Shown: positions 15,380 to 22,628 of the stretch, piece by piece
How positions within the stretch are numbered: position 1 is the stretch's first letter
Layout: each line of letters opens with the position of its first letter
Source of the DNA: an uncultured Verrucomicrobiota bacterium
GTDB lineage: Bacteria > Verrucomicrobiota > Verrucomicrobiia > Limisphaerales > JADLHS01
Direction: 5' to 3'
Assembly (NCBI GenBank): GCA_937894935.1
Contig: CALAYC010000243.1
Location: 1 to 27,899, forward strand
Length of the DNA stretch: 27,899 nucleotides
Made by a program: the position numbers and the translations under genes
Notes under the pieces: model-generated
Databases searched by the model: none
Seen by the model: the letters and a program-made list of their open reading frames with translations, nothing else
What the model was told of the DNA's origin: nothing

Positions 15380-16327
15380 GTGCCCTATTTCTCTGAAAAT
15401 GGTAATGGCACGCACCAGTCCGCCCGATTACGCGGAATTCTACCGCCGCTGATTACGCCTTTGATTCATCGCGACAAACTGGATGTCGGTGGGCTCGAAC
15501 GATTGGTCGAACACGTCGTGACGGGCGGGGTGCAGGGAATTTTCATTCTTGGAACAAGCGGTGAAGGCCCGGCTCTGAGCTATCAGTTGCGCCGCGAGGT
15601 GATTCGACGAGTTTGTCAACAGGTGCGCGGTCGCGTGCCGATTCTCGTGGGGATAACGGACACGGCGTTGACTGAAGCGGTCGCCATGGCGACGTTTGCG
15701 GCGGATGCGGGCGCAAATGCAGTGGTTACGGCAGGGCCCTTTTATCTTCCGGCGGCGCAAGAGGAATTACTGCGCTATCTCCAATGTTTGCTGCGGGAAT
15801 CGCCGTTGCCGCTGTTCATTTATAACATGCCGCAATGCACAAAGGTTCACTTTGAACCGGAAACATTGCGACAATTGACGCAAAACGAACGCGTGTTCGG
15901 CCTGAAGGACAGCTCGGGTGACTTGGCGTATTTCGATCAGCTCGTGGCGTTGAAGCAAGAGCGTCCGGACTGGTCAGTGTTCATCGGCCCAGAACACTTG
16001 CTTGCGGAATCTTTGCAGCGAGGTGGCGATGGAGGAGTGAACGGCGGAGCCAATTTTTATCCGCAGTTGTTCGTGCAAATCTTCCAGGCGACTCAATCGG
16101 GCGATCTCGCCCGCGTTCAGGTGTTGCAGCAAAAGCTATTGCAACTCGGACAGATTTATTCCGTCTGTCGCAACGCGTCGGCCGTGGTGAAGGGAATGAA
16201 ATGCGCGTGCTCATTGCTGGGGCTTTGCAATGACGCGCTCGCTGAACCGTTTGAGCGATGCAGCGAAGCGGAACGCGAAAAAATCCGGGCTATTCTCGAG
16301 TCGGTGAAACCTCTAGCGCCTGTTTAA
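15380..16327 (+). CDS. DapA/NanA-family class I aldolase or lyase, substrate uncertain
   Basis: This 315-residue TIM-barrel protein of the dihydrodipicolinate synthase family starts at GTG 15380, the last start before the conserved LRGILPPLITPL. The upstream open stretch to 15197 has no family similarity. The Schiff-base Lys176 (VFGLKDSSGDL) and the helper Tyr148 (FIYNMP) are present, so the enzyme should be a pyruvate-type aldolase or dehydratase. Two features argue against true DapA: the loop is GTSGEGPAL rather than GTTGES, and the Arg that binds the semialdehyde carboxylate in E. coli DapA (after YNVPSRTG) is missing here (YNMPQCTKVHF). Annotation as 4-hydroxy-tetrahydrodipicolinate synthase would therefore be unsafe. 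It converges on flagellin across a shared terminator. Confidence 0.85.
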   Translation: MPYFSENGNGTHQSARLRGILPPLITPLIHRDKLDVGGLERLVEHVVTGGVQGIFILGTSGEGPALSYQLRREVIRRVCQQVRGRVPILVGITDTALTEAVAMATFAADAGANAVVTAGPFYLPAAQEELLRYLQCLLRESPLPLFIYNMPQCTKVHFEPETLRQLTQNERVFGLKDSSGDLAYFDQLVALKQERPDWSVFIGPEHLLAESLQRGGDGGVNGGANFYPQLFVQIFQATQSGDLARVQVLQQKLLQLGQIYSVCRNASAVVKGMKCACSLLGLCNDALAEPFERCSEAEREKIRAILESVKPLAPV

Positions 16328-16345
16328 CTCTTGCCGCAGGAAAGA

Positions 16346-16379
16346 AAAGCCCCTCGTAACAAACGTCACGAGGGGCTTT
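16346..16379. terminator. Bidirectional intrinsic terminator between the DapA-family gene and flagellin
   Basis: A perfect 12-bp stem, AAAGCCCCTCGT (16346-16357) and ACGAGGGGCTTT (16368-16379), encloses a 10-base loop. The A-rich outer ends give short U runs on both strands. It lies 18 bases after the plus-strand stop at 16327 and 28 bases after the flagellin stop on the minus strand, so it can serve both converging transcripts. Confidence 0.92.
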
Positions 16380-16407
16380 ACGGGGAACGCGAAACCGGTC
16401 AATGCGA

Positions 16408-17214
16408 TTACTGCTGGAGCAGTCGGAGGACGCTGTTGGGCATGGCGTTGGCCTGGGCCAACATCGCCGTGCCGGATTGCACGAGAATGTTAGACTTCGC
16501 GTATTCGGTGCTTTCAGCAGCGACATCCACGTCCATGATGCGGGAACTGGCGGCGGCGAGGTTTTCCGCGCTGACGCTCAATTGTTCCGCAGTGTAATGC
16601 AAGCGGGTCTGATACGCGCCGATGCTGGAGCGATCGACCGAGAGCTGATTGATCGCAGCGCGCACATTGGTCAAAGCAGACGCGGCGCCGGCGATGGTGC
16701 TGAGGTCGTCGGTGGCCAGCGCAGTATAAGCCGCCGTGCCGAGATCGACACCGTCCATCGTGAAGGTGTTACCTTCGGAATCAATCGTAACTTCGAGCCC
16801 TGTTGCGGAGAACAGCGGCACGCCGTTGAATTCTTTCGTCGCCGCGTTGGCGATATAAGCGGCCAACTGGCTGTATTCGTTGTTGTAAAGATCGCGGTCC
16901 GAATCGGACTTCGTGACGTCTTGCGCGAGAATCGTCAATTCGCTCATACGGTCCAGCGCTTTGGCGATTTTCTTGAGATAACCGTCCTGAGTCTGGGTGA
17001 ATGAAATAGCGTTGCTGACGTTCGTCTTGGCGGCGTTGGTGCGTTGCACTTGGGCCGTCAAACGGGACGCGACGGCGAGGCCGGCGGCGTCGTCGGCGGG
17101 GTTGACGATTTTTTGACCGGAGCTGAGGCGCGCGAGCGATTTGCTCAAACTCGCCTGGCTCGCTTGCAGGTTATTGGCGGAGACCTGCGCACTGATGTTT
17201 GTGTTAATGACCAT
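16408..17214 (-). CDS. fliC: Flagellin
   Basis: This is a short 268-residue flagellin with only the conserved filament core. The N-terminal D0/D1 region reads MVINTNISAQVSANNLQASQ then LARLSSGQKIVNPADDAAGL. The C-terminal D1/D0 region reads RIMDVDVAAESTEYAKSNIL then SGTAMLAQANAMPNSVLRLL. The variable centre (about 120-190) is small. It is exported by the flagellar type III system and polymerises into the filament. The ATG at 17214 has a good Shine-Dalgarno (GAAAGG, 7 bases upstream). It is the last gene of fliW-csrA-flagellin, 46 bases after csrA, and its leader carries a CsrA-type hairpin. No other flagellar genes are in the window. Confidence 0.97.
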   Translation of the reverse strand: MVINTNISAQVSANNLQASQASLSKSLARLSSGQKIVNPADDAAGLAVASRLTAQVQRTNAAKTNVSNAISFTQTQDGYLKKIAKALDRMSELTILAQDVTKSDSDRDLYNNEYSQLAAYIANAATKEFNGVPLFSATGLEVTIDSEGNTFTMDGVDLGTAAYTALATDDLSTIAGAASALTNVRAAINQLSVDRSSIGAYQTRLHYTAEQLSVSAENLAAASSRIMDVDVAAESTEYAKSNILVQSGTAMLAQANAMPNSVLRLLQQ

Positions 17215-17244
17215 GTTTTGACCTTTCTATTGGTTTTCGCGTTT

Positions 17245-17258
17245 TGACATCCGTGTCA
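17245..17258 (-). promoter_or_regulatory. CsrA-binding hairpin in the flagellin leader
   Basis: On the minus strand the two bases after the csrA stop are followed by TGACA-CGGA-TGTCA, a perfect 5-bp stem with a four-base loop containing GGA. The core ACACGGATGT differs at one position from the published high-affinity CsrA consensus ACARGGAUGU, which also prefers GGA in a hairpin loop. It lies 30 bases upstream of the flagellin ATG and does not overlap the Shine-Dalgarno. It is probably a CsrA recognition site, possibly the upstream of a pair as in Bacillus hag. Confidence 0.75.
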
Positions 17259-17260
17259 GT

Positions 17261-17527
17261 TCAGGTCGGCGTTCCAGTGACCTGTTTTCCTTCCAAAGCT
17301 TTTTTCAATTTCGCGGTCGGCAACTGCGGCAAAGCCGGTCGCCCTTGCGTCAGCGCCTGTTTATTGTTGCGCTGAATTTCGTCATAAACTTCCTGCCGAT
17401 GCACCGGCACGTCGGTCGGCGCTTCCACGCCGAGTTTGACCACGTCGCCTTCGACGCGGACGATCTTCACCGTGATCCGTCCGTCGATCACGATGCTTTC
17501 ATTGGTTTTGCGAGAGAGAATGAGCAT
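17261..17527 (-). CDS. csrA: CsrA, RNA-binding translational regulator
   Basis: The 88-residue protein opens MLILSRKTNESIVIDGRITV and contains VKLGVEAPTDVPVHRQEVYD, the full CsrA beta-barrel. The RNA-contacting residues Leu4, Arg6 and Arg44 are present. CsrA dimers bind GGA in leader hairpins and block translation. The protein is longer than most CsrA (60-75 residues), with a basic tail beyond about residue 58 (PALPQLPTAKLKKALEGKQ) of the type seen where FliW is the antagonist. It sits between fliW and flagellin on the minus strand, as in the FliW-CsrA-Hag partner switch of Bacillus. Its own leader contains several GGA motifs, suggesting autoregulation. Confidence 0.97.
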   Translation of the reverse strand: MLILSRKTNESIVIDGRITVKIVRVEGDVVKLGVEAPTDVPVHRQEVYDEIQRNNKQALTQGRPALPQLPTAKLKKALEGKQVTGTPT

Positions 17528-17562
17528 GTCCGTCCGTGGTAAATAATTGTCGTGTTCGTCCG
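17528..17562 (-). promoter_or_regulatory. GGA-rich csrA leader, candidate CsrA autoregulation site
   Basis: The 35 bases between the fliW stop and the csrA ATG carry GGA at 17559-17561, 17533-17535 and 17529-17531 (minus strand). The last two form ACGGACGGAC directly before the ATG, at the position of a ribosome-binding site. CsrA bound there would block its own translation. No hairpin presents these GGAs, so affinity may be modest. Confidence 0.45.
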
Positions 17563-18012
17563 TTAACGACTCAGCGGCAACGGTTGTTGGATCGAGTAAC
17601 GCGAGGCGTTGGCCAGCACCACCTGTTTGCCTTTCAATGTAAAGCGGTTGATAACGATCGGGCCTTTGAGATTCACCGTCGCGCTGCCTTTGGCGGAAAG
17701 CGTGACGATGTTGTAAACCAGTGCATCGTCCGGGCTGTTCAATTCCAGGAAGCGCACGTCTTCAGTGGGCACGTCAGGTTCGTAATCAGGAAAAACTTCA
17801 AGTGCAGGCAGCACGAGAAACGCGAGGTCCGGTTGATCCAACACCTGCAACCAGCGGAACGGCGTCTCGTTCGGATTCACGAGCAACGCATAGCGTTTGA
17901 TAGACTCAAATCCAAGCAGGCCCAACGGCAGATGAATGATGTTCTCGTCGCGCACCGCTTTCGGGGTGAGGCGGTTGGTCTCCACCGATTCCATTGTTTC
18001 TAGCGTGTTCAT
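17563..18012 (-). CDS. fliW: FliW, flagellar assembly factor and CsrA antagonist
   Basis: The 149-residue protein contains the FliW core: IIHLPLGLLGFESIKRYALL, FRWLQVLDQPDLAFLVL, YEPDVP and ending VLANASRYSIQQPLPL. In Bacillus and Campylobacter FliW binds flagellin or CsrA, so free FliW released by flagellin export relieves CsrA repression of flagellin. Start ATG 18012 is preferred over the open frame to 18078 because conserved sequence begins about 20 residues in; ATG at residue 7 is an alternative. A TAAAAT hexamer lies just upstream but no -35 is clear. It is the first gene of fliW-csrA-flagellin. Confidence 0.95.
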   Translation of the reverse strand: MNTLETMESVETNRLTPKAVRDENIIHLPLGLLGFESIKRYALLVNPNETPFRWLQVLDQPDLAFLVLPALEVFPDYEPDVPTEDVRFLELNSPDDALVYNIVTLSAKGSATVNLKGPIVINRFTLKGKQVVLANASRYSIQQPLPLSR

Positions 18013-18074
18013 GAATTTTAAAATGTCGCAACGCACTAAGCACCGCCGATGCCAGCTCTGGAATGCTAATAAAA

Positions 18075-18203
18075 TCAAGGCTTTGCGTAGATTCGGGTGC
18101 TTGCAGGGGAAAAATCTGCCGGGCCATGCCGTTCGAACCCGGCAAACTCTTTCCAGTTGGCGAGGAACAAACGGCGCTTTTCGTCATCGCAAAATGCAAG
18201 CAC
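18075..18203 (-). CDS. Possible 42-residue protein upstream of fliW (uncertain)
   Basis: A minus-strand frame from GTG 18203 to TGA 18075 encodes a short, plausible polypeptide (LAFCDDEKRRLFLANWKEFA, then FERHGPADFSP) of 42 residues. No ribosome-binding site is visible, and the opposite frame looks just as protein-like, so this may be a shadow. It is listed because the region has no other occupant on that strand and a gene here would be the first of the fliW transcript. Confidence 0.2.
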   Translation of the reverse strand: MLAFCDDEKRRLFLANWKEFAGFERHGPADFSPASTRIYAKP

Positions 18204-18251
18204 GGGTGCATTTGCTTGTCTGTGGTGAATCTCTTTGTCAGCCTCGCCCGC

Positions 18252-19265
18252 ATGTTATGGCGTTTATTGGCTCTGTTGCTCGGGTTGAGCATTTCTGCAA
18301 GTGGCGCGGAACTCGTTCTTGATTTCGGTCGCCCTGATGTGGATGCGACTCCATCTGGCTTCACCAATACGCTGGCGGGAAAGGGCCGTCTCGGACGCTG
18401 GCGCGCGGTTGCTGATGCGATTCCCGGCAACACCAACGCCGTGGTGCTCGCGCAAACGAGCATGGACGTGACGGACGAACGTTTTCCATTGCTGATTTAT
18501 GAGAAAACCACGTTCGATGATTTCACGCTGACAACGAAATTCAAACTCGTTGAAGGCGTGGTTGAGCAGATGGCGGGAATCGTTTTCCGATATCAGGATG
18601 AAAAATCGTTTTACGTCATTCGCATAAGCGGTTTCGGAAACAATCTGCGTTTTTACAAAGTGGTGGGCGGAATTCGTAGTCAACCGATCGGCCCGTCGAT
18701 TCAGATTACGCCGAAGGAATGGCACGAACTGAAAGTACAATGCGAAGGTAATAAAATCCGCGCGTGGTTGAATGGTGAACCGGTTTTGCCGGAATTAACC
18801 GACACCAGTTTTGCCAAAGGAAAAATCGGTTTCTGGACCAAGTCGGACTCCGTCACGCGTTTTGCCGATACGCGCATCACTTACACGCCGCGAGAGCCGT
18901 TGGCGCAGGTGATTGTGCGAGACGCTTTGCGGGAATATCCGCGCTTGCTCGGCTTGAAGATTTACATGAACAACGAGCAAGGTGAGCCCTGCATCATCGC
19001 CAGCAATGATCCTGAGGAATTGGGTGAGAAGGGCGGTTCATCCGAAGCCGGCGCAATCACGGTGGGCAATGTGTATTTCGGTCGCGGCAAAGATTCTGTG
19101 TCAGTTATCCAGCCGTTGCGCGATCAGAATGGTGATCCAATTGCTGCCGTACGCGTGGTGTTGAAATCCGCTCTGGGCCAGACTGAACAGGTTTCGTTGC
19201 AACGCGCATTGCCGATTGTGCGGTTTCTGCAAGCGCGCATCCGGCGAGCGGAAGATTTACGATGA
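18252..19265 (+). CDS. Secreted protein with DUF1080-like (LamG) domain and a C-terminal sensor-like domain
   Basis: This 337-residue protein has a clear Sec signal peptide (MLWRLLALLLGLSISASGA, cleavage before ELVLDF). Residues about 35-215 form a concanavalin-like jelly-roll domain of the DUF1080 type, with FDDFTLTTKFKLVEG, GIVFRYQDEKSFYVIRIS and GKIGFWTKSDSVTRFADTRI. The C-terminal 120 residues (LGLKIYMNNEQGEPCIIAS, SVIQPLRDQNGDPIAAVRV) look like a single Cache-type extracellular ligand sensor, although no membrane segment or signalling domain follows. The start is placed at 18252, where the signal peptide begins; a GTG about 30 bases upstream is possible. It converges on the DUF481 gene with only 9 bases between stops. 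The function is unknown. Confidence 0.82.
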   Translation: MLWRLLALLLGLSISASGAELVLDFGRPDVDATPSGFTNTLAGKGRLGRWRAVADAIPGNTNAVVLAQTSMDVTDERFPLLIYEKTTFDDFTLTTKFKLVEGVVEQMAGIVFRYQDEKSFYVIRISGFGNNLRFYKVVGGIRSQPIGPSIQITPKEWHELKVQCEGNKIRAWLNGEPVLPELTDTSFAKGKIGFWTKSDSVTRFADTRITYTPREPLAQVIVRDALREYPRLLGLKIYMNNEQGEPCIIASNDPEELGEKGGSSEAGAITVGNVYFGRGKDSVSVIQPLRDQNGDPIAAVRVVLKSALGQTEQVSLQRALPIVRFLQARIRRAEDLR

Positions 19266-19274
19266 GCAGCCGGA

Positions 19275-20321
19275 TTAAAAGGTGATGCCGATGGACGAAC
19301 GGAATTGGAGTTCGTTCTGATTCAAATGTGGCGGCGGGTCGGTGTCGTATTGATCCATCACCGTCAGATTGAGCGAGACGTTATCCAGCAGCTTGTAGCT
19401 GGCGTTGGCATCAAGGCGAAAACGGAACTGCTCGTAATCCTCGCCGTTCATAAAAAATTCCAGTTTCTTTGAAAGGGTGATTTTTTGAGTCAAGCGCCAC
19501 GTGCTGGTATTGGCGGCGCGGACATAAAAAGTATCCGGGCTGCTGCCCACGCTGCGGTGCTCCATCTGGTAATTCAGTCCACCTTCGAGATCGATGTCGA
19601 ATTTGGGACGTTTGATCAGGTGGTAACCCATTCCCGGCCCGATGGCATATTGGAGATCGATATATCGCACGTCGTCGTAACCGGCGCTGCCCAGGTTGTA
19701 AGCATAGATCTTTGGCCCGAGATCGAAGTCGGTTTTCAGACTGCCGCTCATGCGATTGGCCGAAACCACGTTTTCGGTTTCGCCGTAATCGGTCGTGAAA
19801 TCAGCGGTGGCCCGAAAAAACTTTTTGGGATCGGACGCGTAAGGTTTCTCAAAGACCGACCTGACTCGCGCCCAGATGGCTTGTGAATCGCGTTCGCCAA
19901 AAGCGAGGTTCGAACCAATTTGAAGAGTGTGTTTCAGTTGATAGGTTTTCTTTTTGGGGGCTGGGGCCGGAGCGGGAGCAGGCTTTGCGGCGGTTGCCGG
20001 AGCCGGTTTCGCTGGCGCAGCGGCGGGTTTGGCCGGGGCTGGTGGTGGTTTCGCGACTGCGAGCAAATCGGCGCCAGTTGAGGTGCGGAGTCCGCCTACG
20101 ACACTGAGTGGTAAGGATATTGTTCCCGCCCAACCGCTCTTTATCACAATGTGATTTGTTTCCTGGGTCAACAGCTCCGCGGTAATCCGGTCGCCGTTGC
20201 GCAGTTCTACCACTACCGTCGTTGCCGCTGCTGCTGCCACAAAAGGGCTCGCGCTGCCGACTAAAAAAAGAGCGAACGCAAACTTCAGAGTGCGAAATAT
20301 TAAGTCAGTTCCTTTAAGCAT
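19275..20321 (-). CDS. DUF481-family outer-membrane beta-barrel protein
   Basis: This 348-residue protein has an N-terminal signal peptide (about 1-31) and then a small barrel-like strand domain, VVVELRNGDRITAELLTQET to SLPLSVVGGL (about 35-80). A Pro/Ala/Lys low-complexity linker follows (about 88-122), then a DUF481 barrel of alternating strands (about 127-348, with AFGERDSQAIWARVRS and KFFRATADFTTDYGETE). It ends in phenylalanine (SSIGITF), the usual outer-membrane assembly signal. The ATG overlaps the TAA of the preceding gene by one base (TAATG), so translation is coupled. DUF481 proteins of this kind are thought to be outer-membrane proteins of unknown cargo. The linker DNA is repetitive and could vary in length. 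Confidence 0.88.
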   Translation of the reverse strand: MLKGTDLIFRTLKFAFALFLVGSASPFVAAAAATTVVVELRNGDRITAELLTQETNHIVIKSGWAGTISLPLSVVGGLRTSTGADLLAVAKPPPAPAKPAAAPAKPAPATAAKPAPAPAPAPKKKTYQLKHTLQIGSNLAFGERDSQAIWARVRSVFEKPYASDPKKFFRATADFTTDYGETENVVSANRMSGSLKTDFDLGPKIYAYNLGSAGYDDVRYIDLQYAIGPGMGYHLIKRPKFDIDLEGGLNYQMEHRSVGSSPDTFYVRAANTSTWRLTQKITLSKKLEFFMNGEDYEQFRFRLDANASYKLLDNVSLNLTVMDQYDTDPPPHLNQNELQFRSSIGITF

Positions 20322-21169
20322 TACTTCTCCGACGCTAACGCGGGTAAATCATTCGGGGTTAAACGTCGGGCGCCACCCATAACGTAAAAACTGCCGAATT
20401 CATCCGGGGCCAATCGCGGCCGGGATGAAGTGATTTCGTGGGTTTGTTGAACGAGAATCGCCCCGTCCGGATTGAGCACCGTGTAGAGATAAGTGCGGGC
20501 ATTCTGTTGATACAACACGTGAAGATGGCTGTTTTGATCCACCTGAGCCTCGGGCTGGCTGAACGAAACCAGCGGACCGATTTTTGTTACTTTGAGGATG
20601 TTCCCATCCGACATATCAGTTACACGCAGATAAAGTTGTAATTGTGACCGCAAGTGATTCGCCTGTTCCAACGAATAACGCCGCACTTCCGGCGTTTGAT
20701 TGGTGACGCCAGCAGGCAGTTTCAAACCAAATTCCTGCGCCCAGATGCGCGCGCCTTTGATGACGTCAAAGGATTTCGGCACAACGGCAACGGTCCGATC
20801 CCATCCGGGAATTTCGATGCTCGCGCTGACCCGATATCGCCCGATGCGGTCCAACGCAAAGTAAGGAGTCAACGTCACGCGGCGGGTTGCCATTTCACCA
20901 TTCGCGAGCGTGAATGGTTTTACCACGGGAACTTCGCCGCTTTTAGCGACGCCCAGACCATCGCGAGCTTCCACGGCAAACGTCAGCCAATTAGGTGAGT
21001 CGCCGAGATGCAGAGTTTGCCCCGAACGATTGATGATGCGCACGGCAGCCGTCACTTCTTCGCCGGCGAGAAAATGTTCCTGATCCAGCACCACCTCGGC
21101 GGTGACCTGCGCCGATGCCGTGGCAACCCAGACCAGCATGAGGCCAAAACCTGTGATTAGCTGTTTCAT
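20321..21169 (-). CDS. Secreted protein of unknown function with N-terminal Ig-like region
   Basis: I do not recognise this 282-residue protein. It opens with a signal peptide, MKQLITGFGLMLVWVATASA, followed by a strand-rich region of Ig-like or intracellular-proteinase-inhibitor type (VVLDQEHFLAGEEVTAAVRI, then INRSGQTLHLGDSPNWLTF). A middle part has SLEQANHLRSQLQLYLRVTD, and the end has strand repeats (SHLHVLYQQNARTYLYTVLN). The start at 21169 is chosen because the signal peptide begins there; the frame is open upstream to 21247 without resemblance to a protein. It is upstream of the DUF481 gene with a one-base overlap, so both products probably act together at the envelope. Confidence 0.82.
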   Translation of the reverse strand: MKQLITGFGLMLVWVATASAQVTAEVVLDQEHFLAGEEVTAAVRIINRSGQTLHLGDSPNWLTFAVEARDGLGVAKSGEVPVVKPFTLANGEMATRRVTLTPYFALDRIGRYRVSASIEIPGWDRTVAVVPKSFDVIKGARIWAQEFGLKLPAGVTNQTPEVRRYSLEQANHLRSQLQLYLRVTDMSDGNILKVTKIGPLVSFSQPEAQVDQNSHLHVLYQQNARTYLYTVLNPDGAILVQQTHEITSSRPRLAPDEFGSFYVMGGARRLTPNDLPALASEK

Positions 21170-21222
21170 CTTAACGGCACAGAATGCCCGTTTTTTTCTG
21201 ACTTGGATAGTCCGCACTGCAA

Positions 21223-22413
21223 TTATTTTCCGCTCAAGTCCACGCAAACAACATCACCCGCTCCGGTGCGCACGTAAACCTTTCCGTTCGCCAATACCGG
21301 TATCGTCCAACACTTGCCACCAATCACTTGGGTGCGGGCCACCGGTTTAAATTCTTTCGGTGAAGCATCTCCAATCATCAGCTCGCCGCGTTCCGAAATC
21401 ACAATCAGTTTTCCATCTGCAAGTAATAACGAACCCTTTCCTGATGCTTTTTCCGTCCATTTCACCTCACCGGTTTCAAAATCCAGACACCGCAATTGAT
21501 TTTCGTCCACCCCATAAAGATGTCCCTGCCAATACACGGAGCTGGCCATGTGATTGCGCATGTTTTTGTTTTCCCAGATCTTCTTTGGCGGCTGTTCGCT
21601 GACATCAAACACCCCACCTCCCCGGTTGTATCCCGATGAAATAAAAACTTTGCTACCGACGAGGATGGGATTGGCCGCATTCACGTCATATTGAGTTTTC
21701 CACGGAAACCGCCAGAGTTCTTTGCCGTCTTTAATAAGAATCGCGACGACATCCTGTTTGAGAGCCAGCAGGACGGCGCGCCCTTCGGAAGCGTCAAACG
21801 GAACTGGTGTGGAATAACCGGATTCTTCTTTGCCTGAGGACCAAACGACTTTGCCGGTCTTTTTATCCAATGCCGTTCCGGTTGAGCCGAAATTCAGAAT
21901 CGCCAGATCGCCTTCAATAAAAACCGATCCCGCAAAGCCCCAGGTGGGAATTTTTGCGCCGAGTTCTTCGCTCAGATTCTTAGTCCAAATCACCTTTCCA
22001 TCCGCCACCGCGAGGCAATGGATAATCCCACGCTTGCTGACTGTGTAAACCCGATCGCCATCCACTGTCGGCGTCGCGCTCGTGCCGCCTTCATAATATT
22101 TTGCATCCAACGGCGCGGCGTAAGTGTGTTTCCAGAGGATATTGCCTGTGTTTGCATCGAAGCAGAACACCGTGTCGTGATCATTTTCGTTTCCCGTGGT
22201 GAAAGCGCGACCATCAGCAACGGTTACGGCGGCAAAACCCAATCCAACCTTCGCTTTCCACAAAGTCTTCGGTCCTTCCGCCAATGCGGCAGCTGACCAG
22301 CCGGTTTCACGCGAAATGCCATCGTGATTTGGTCCGCGCAGATTCGGCCAGTCTCCCGCGTGAACGGCGACAGCACAAAACACTGCGGCAACGACCGAAA
22401 GCTTGGTTTTCAT
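21223..22413 (-). CDS. Secreted PQQ-like beta-propeller protein
   Basis: This 396-residue protein has a signal peptide (MKTKLSVVAAVFCAVAVHA), then GDWPNLRGPNHDGISRETGW, the usual entry to planctomycete/verrucomicrobial propellers. Repeats such as VFCFDANTGNILWKHTY, IIHCLAVADGKVIWTKNLSE, LDKKTGKVVWSS and LRCLDFETGEVKWTEKASG carry the W-docking pattern of PQQ-enzyme repeats. These resemble BamB and quinoprotein dehydrogenases in fold, but nothing shows PQQ binding or enzymatic activity. It ends 53 bases before the next gene of the same strand (21169), so the three envelope genes probably form one operon. Divergent to the sigma-factor gene across 215 bases. Confidence 0.88.
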   Translation of the reverse strand: MKTKLSVVAAVFCAVAVHAGDWPNLRGPNHDGISRETGWSAAALAEGPKTLWKAKVGLGFAAVTVADGRAFTTGNENDHDTVFCFDANTGNILWKHTYAAPLDAKYYEGGTSATPTVDGDRVYTVSKRGIIHCLAVADGKVIWTKNLSEELGAKIPTWGFAGSVFIEGDLAILNFGSTGTALDKKTGKVVWSSGKEESGYSTPVPFDASEGRAVLLALKQDVVAILIKDGKELWRFPWKTQYDVNAANPILVGSKVFISSGYNRGGGVFDVSEQPPKKIWENKNMRNHMASSVYWQGHLYGVDENQLRCLDFETGEVKWTEKASGKGSLLLADGKLIVISERGELMIGDASPKEFKPVARTQVIGGKCWTIPVLANGKVYVRTGAGDVVCVDLSGK

Positions 22414-22628
22414 GTTGGCAGAGTTAGCGGAGGCGACGGACGATTGTCAACGCGTGTTCGTTCAATTTTGTTCGACCGGCCCAATGCAGACTCGAACCGA
22501 GTGACAAATCCGAATCTCATTGCTGAGTCCTTCGGTCAACGCCACCGACTGCGAGTTCTGCTTTAATTGACCGATACCGCTAAAATCTATTCAAACGCGC
22601 TGCAGTTCGTTACAGTCCAACCACGACG

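Noticed and set aside
18097..18203. 9-bp inverted repeat GTGCTTGCA/TGCAAGCAC enclosing GCCGGG/CCCGGC, first read as a structured RNA
   Set aside because: An 89-base spacing is within chance expectation, and no known RNA motif (SRP, 6S, tmRNA, riboswitch cores) fits.
19849..20154. Gly/Ala-rich plus-strand frames in the DUF481 gene
   Set aside because: They are antisense translations of the Pro/Ala linker repeat.
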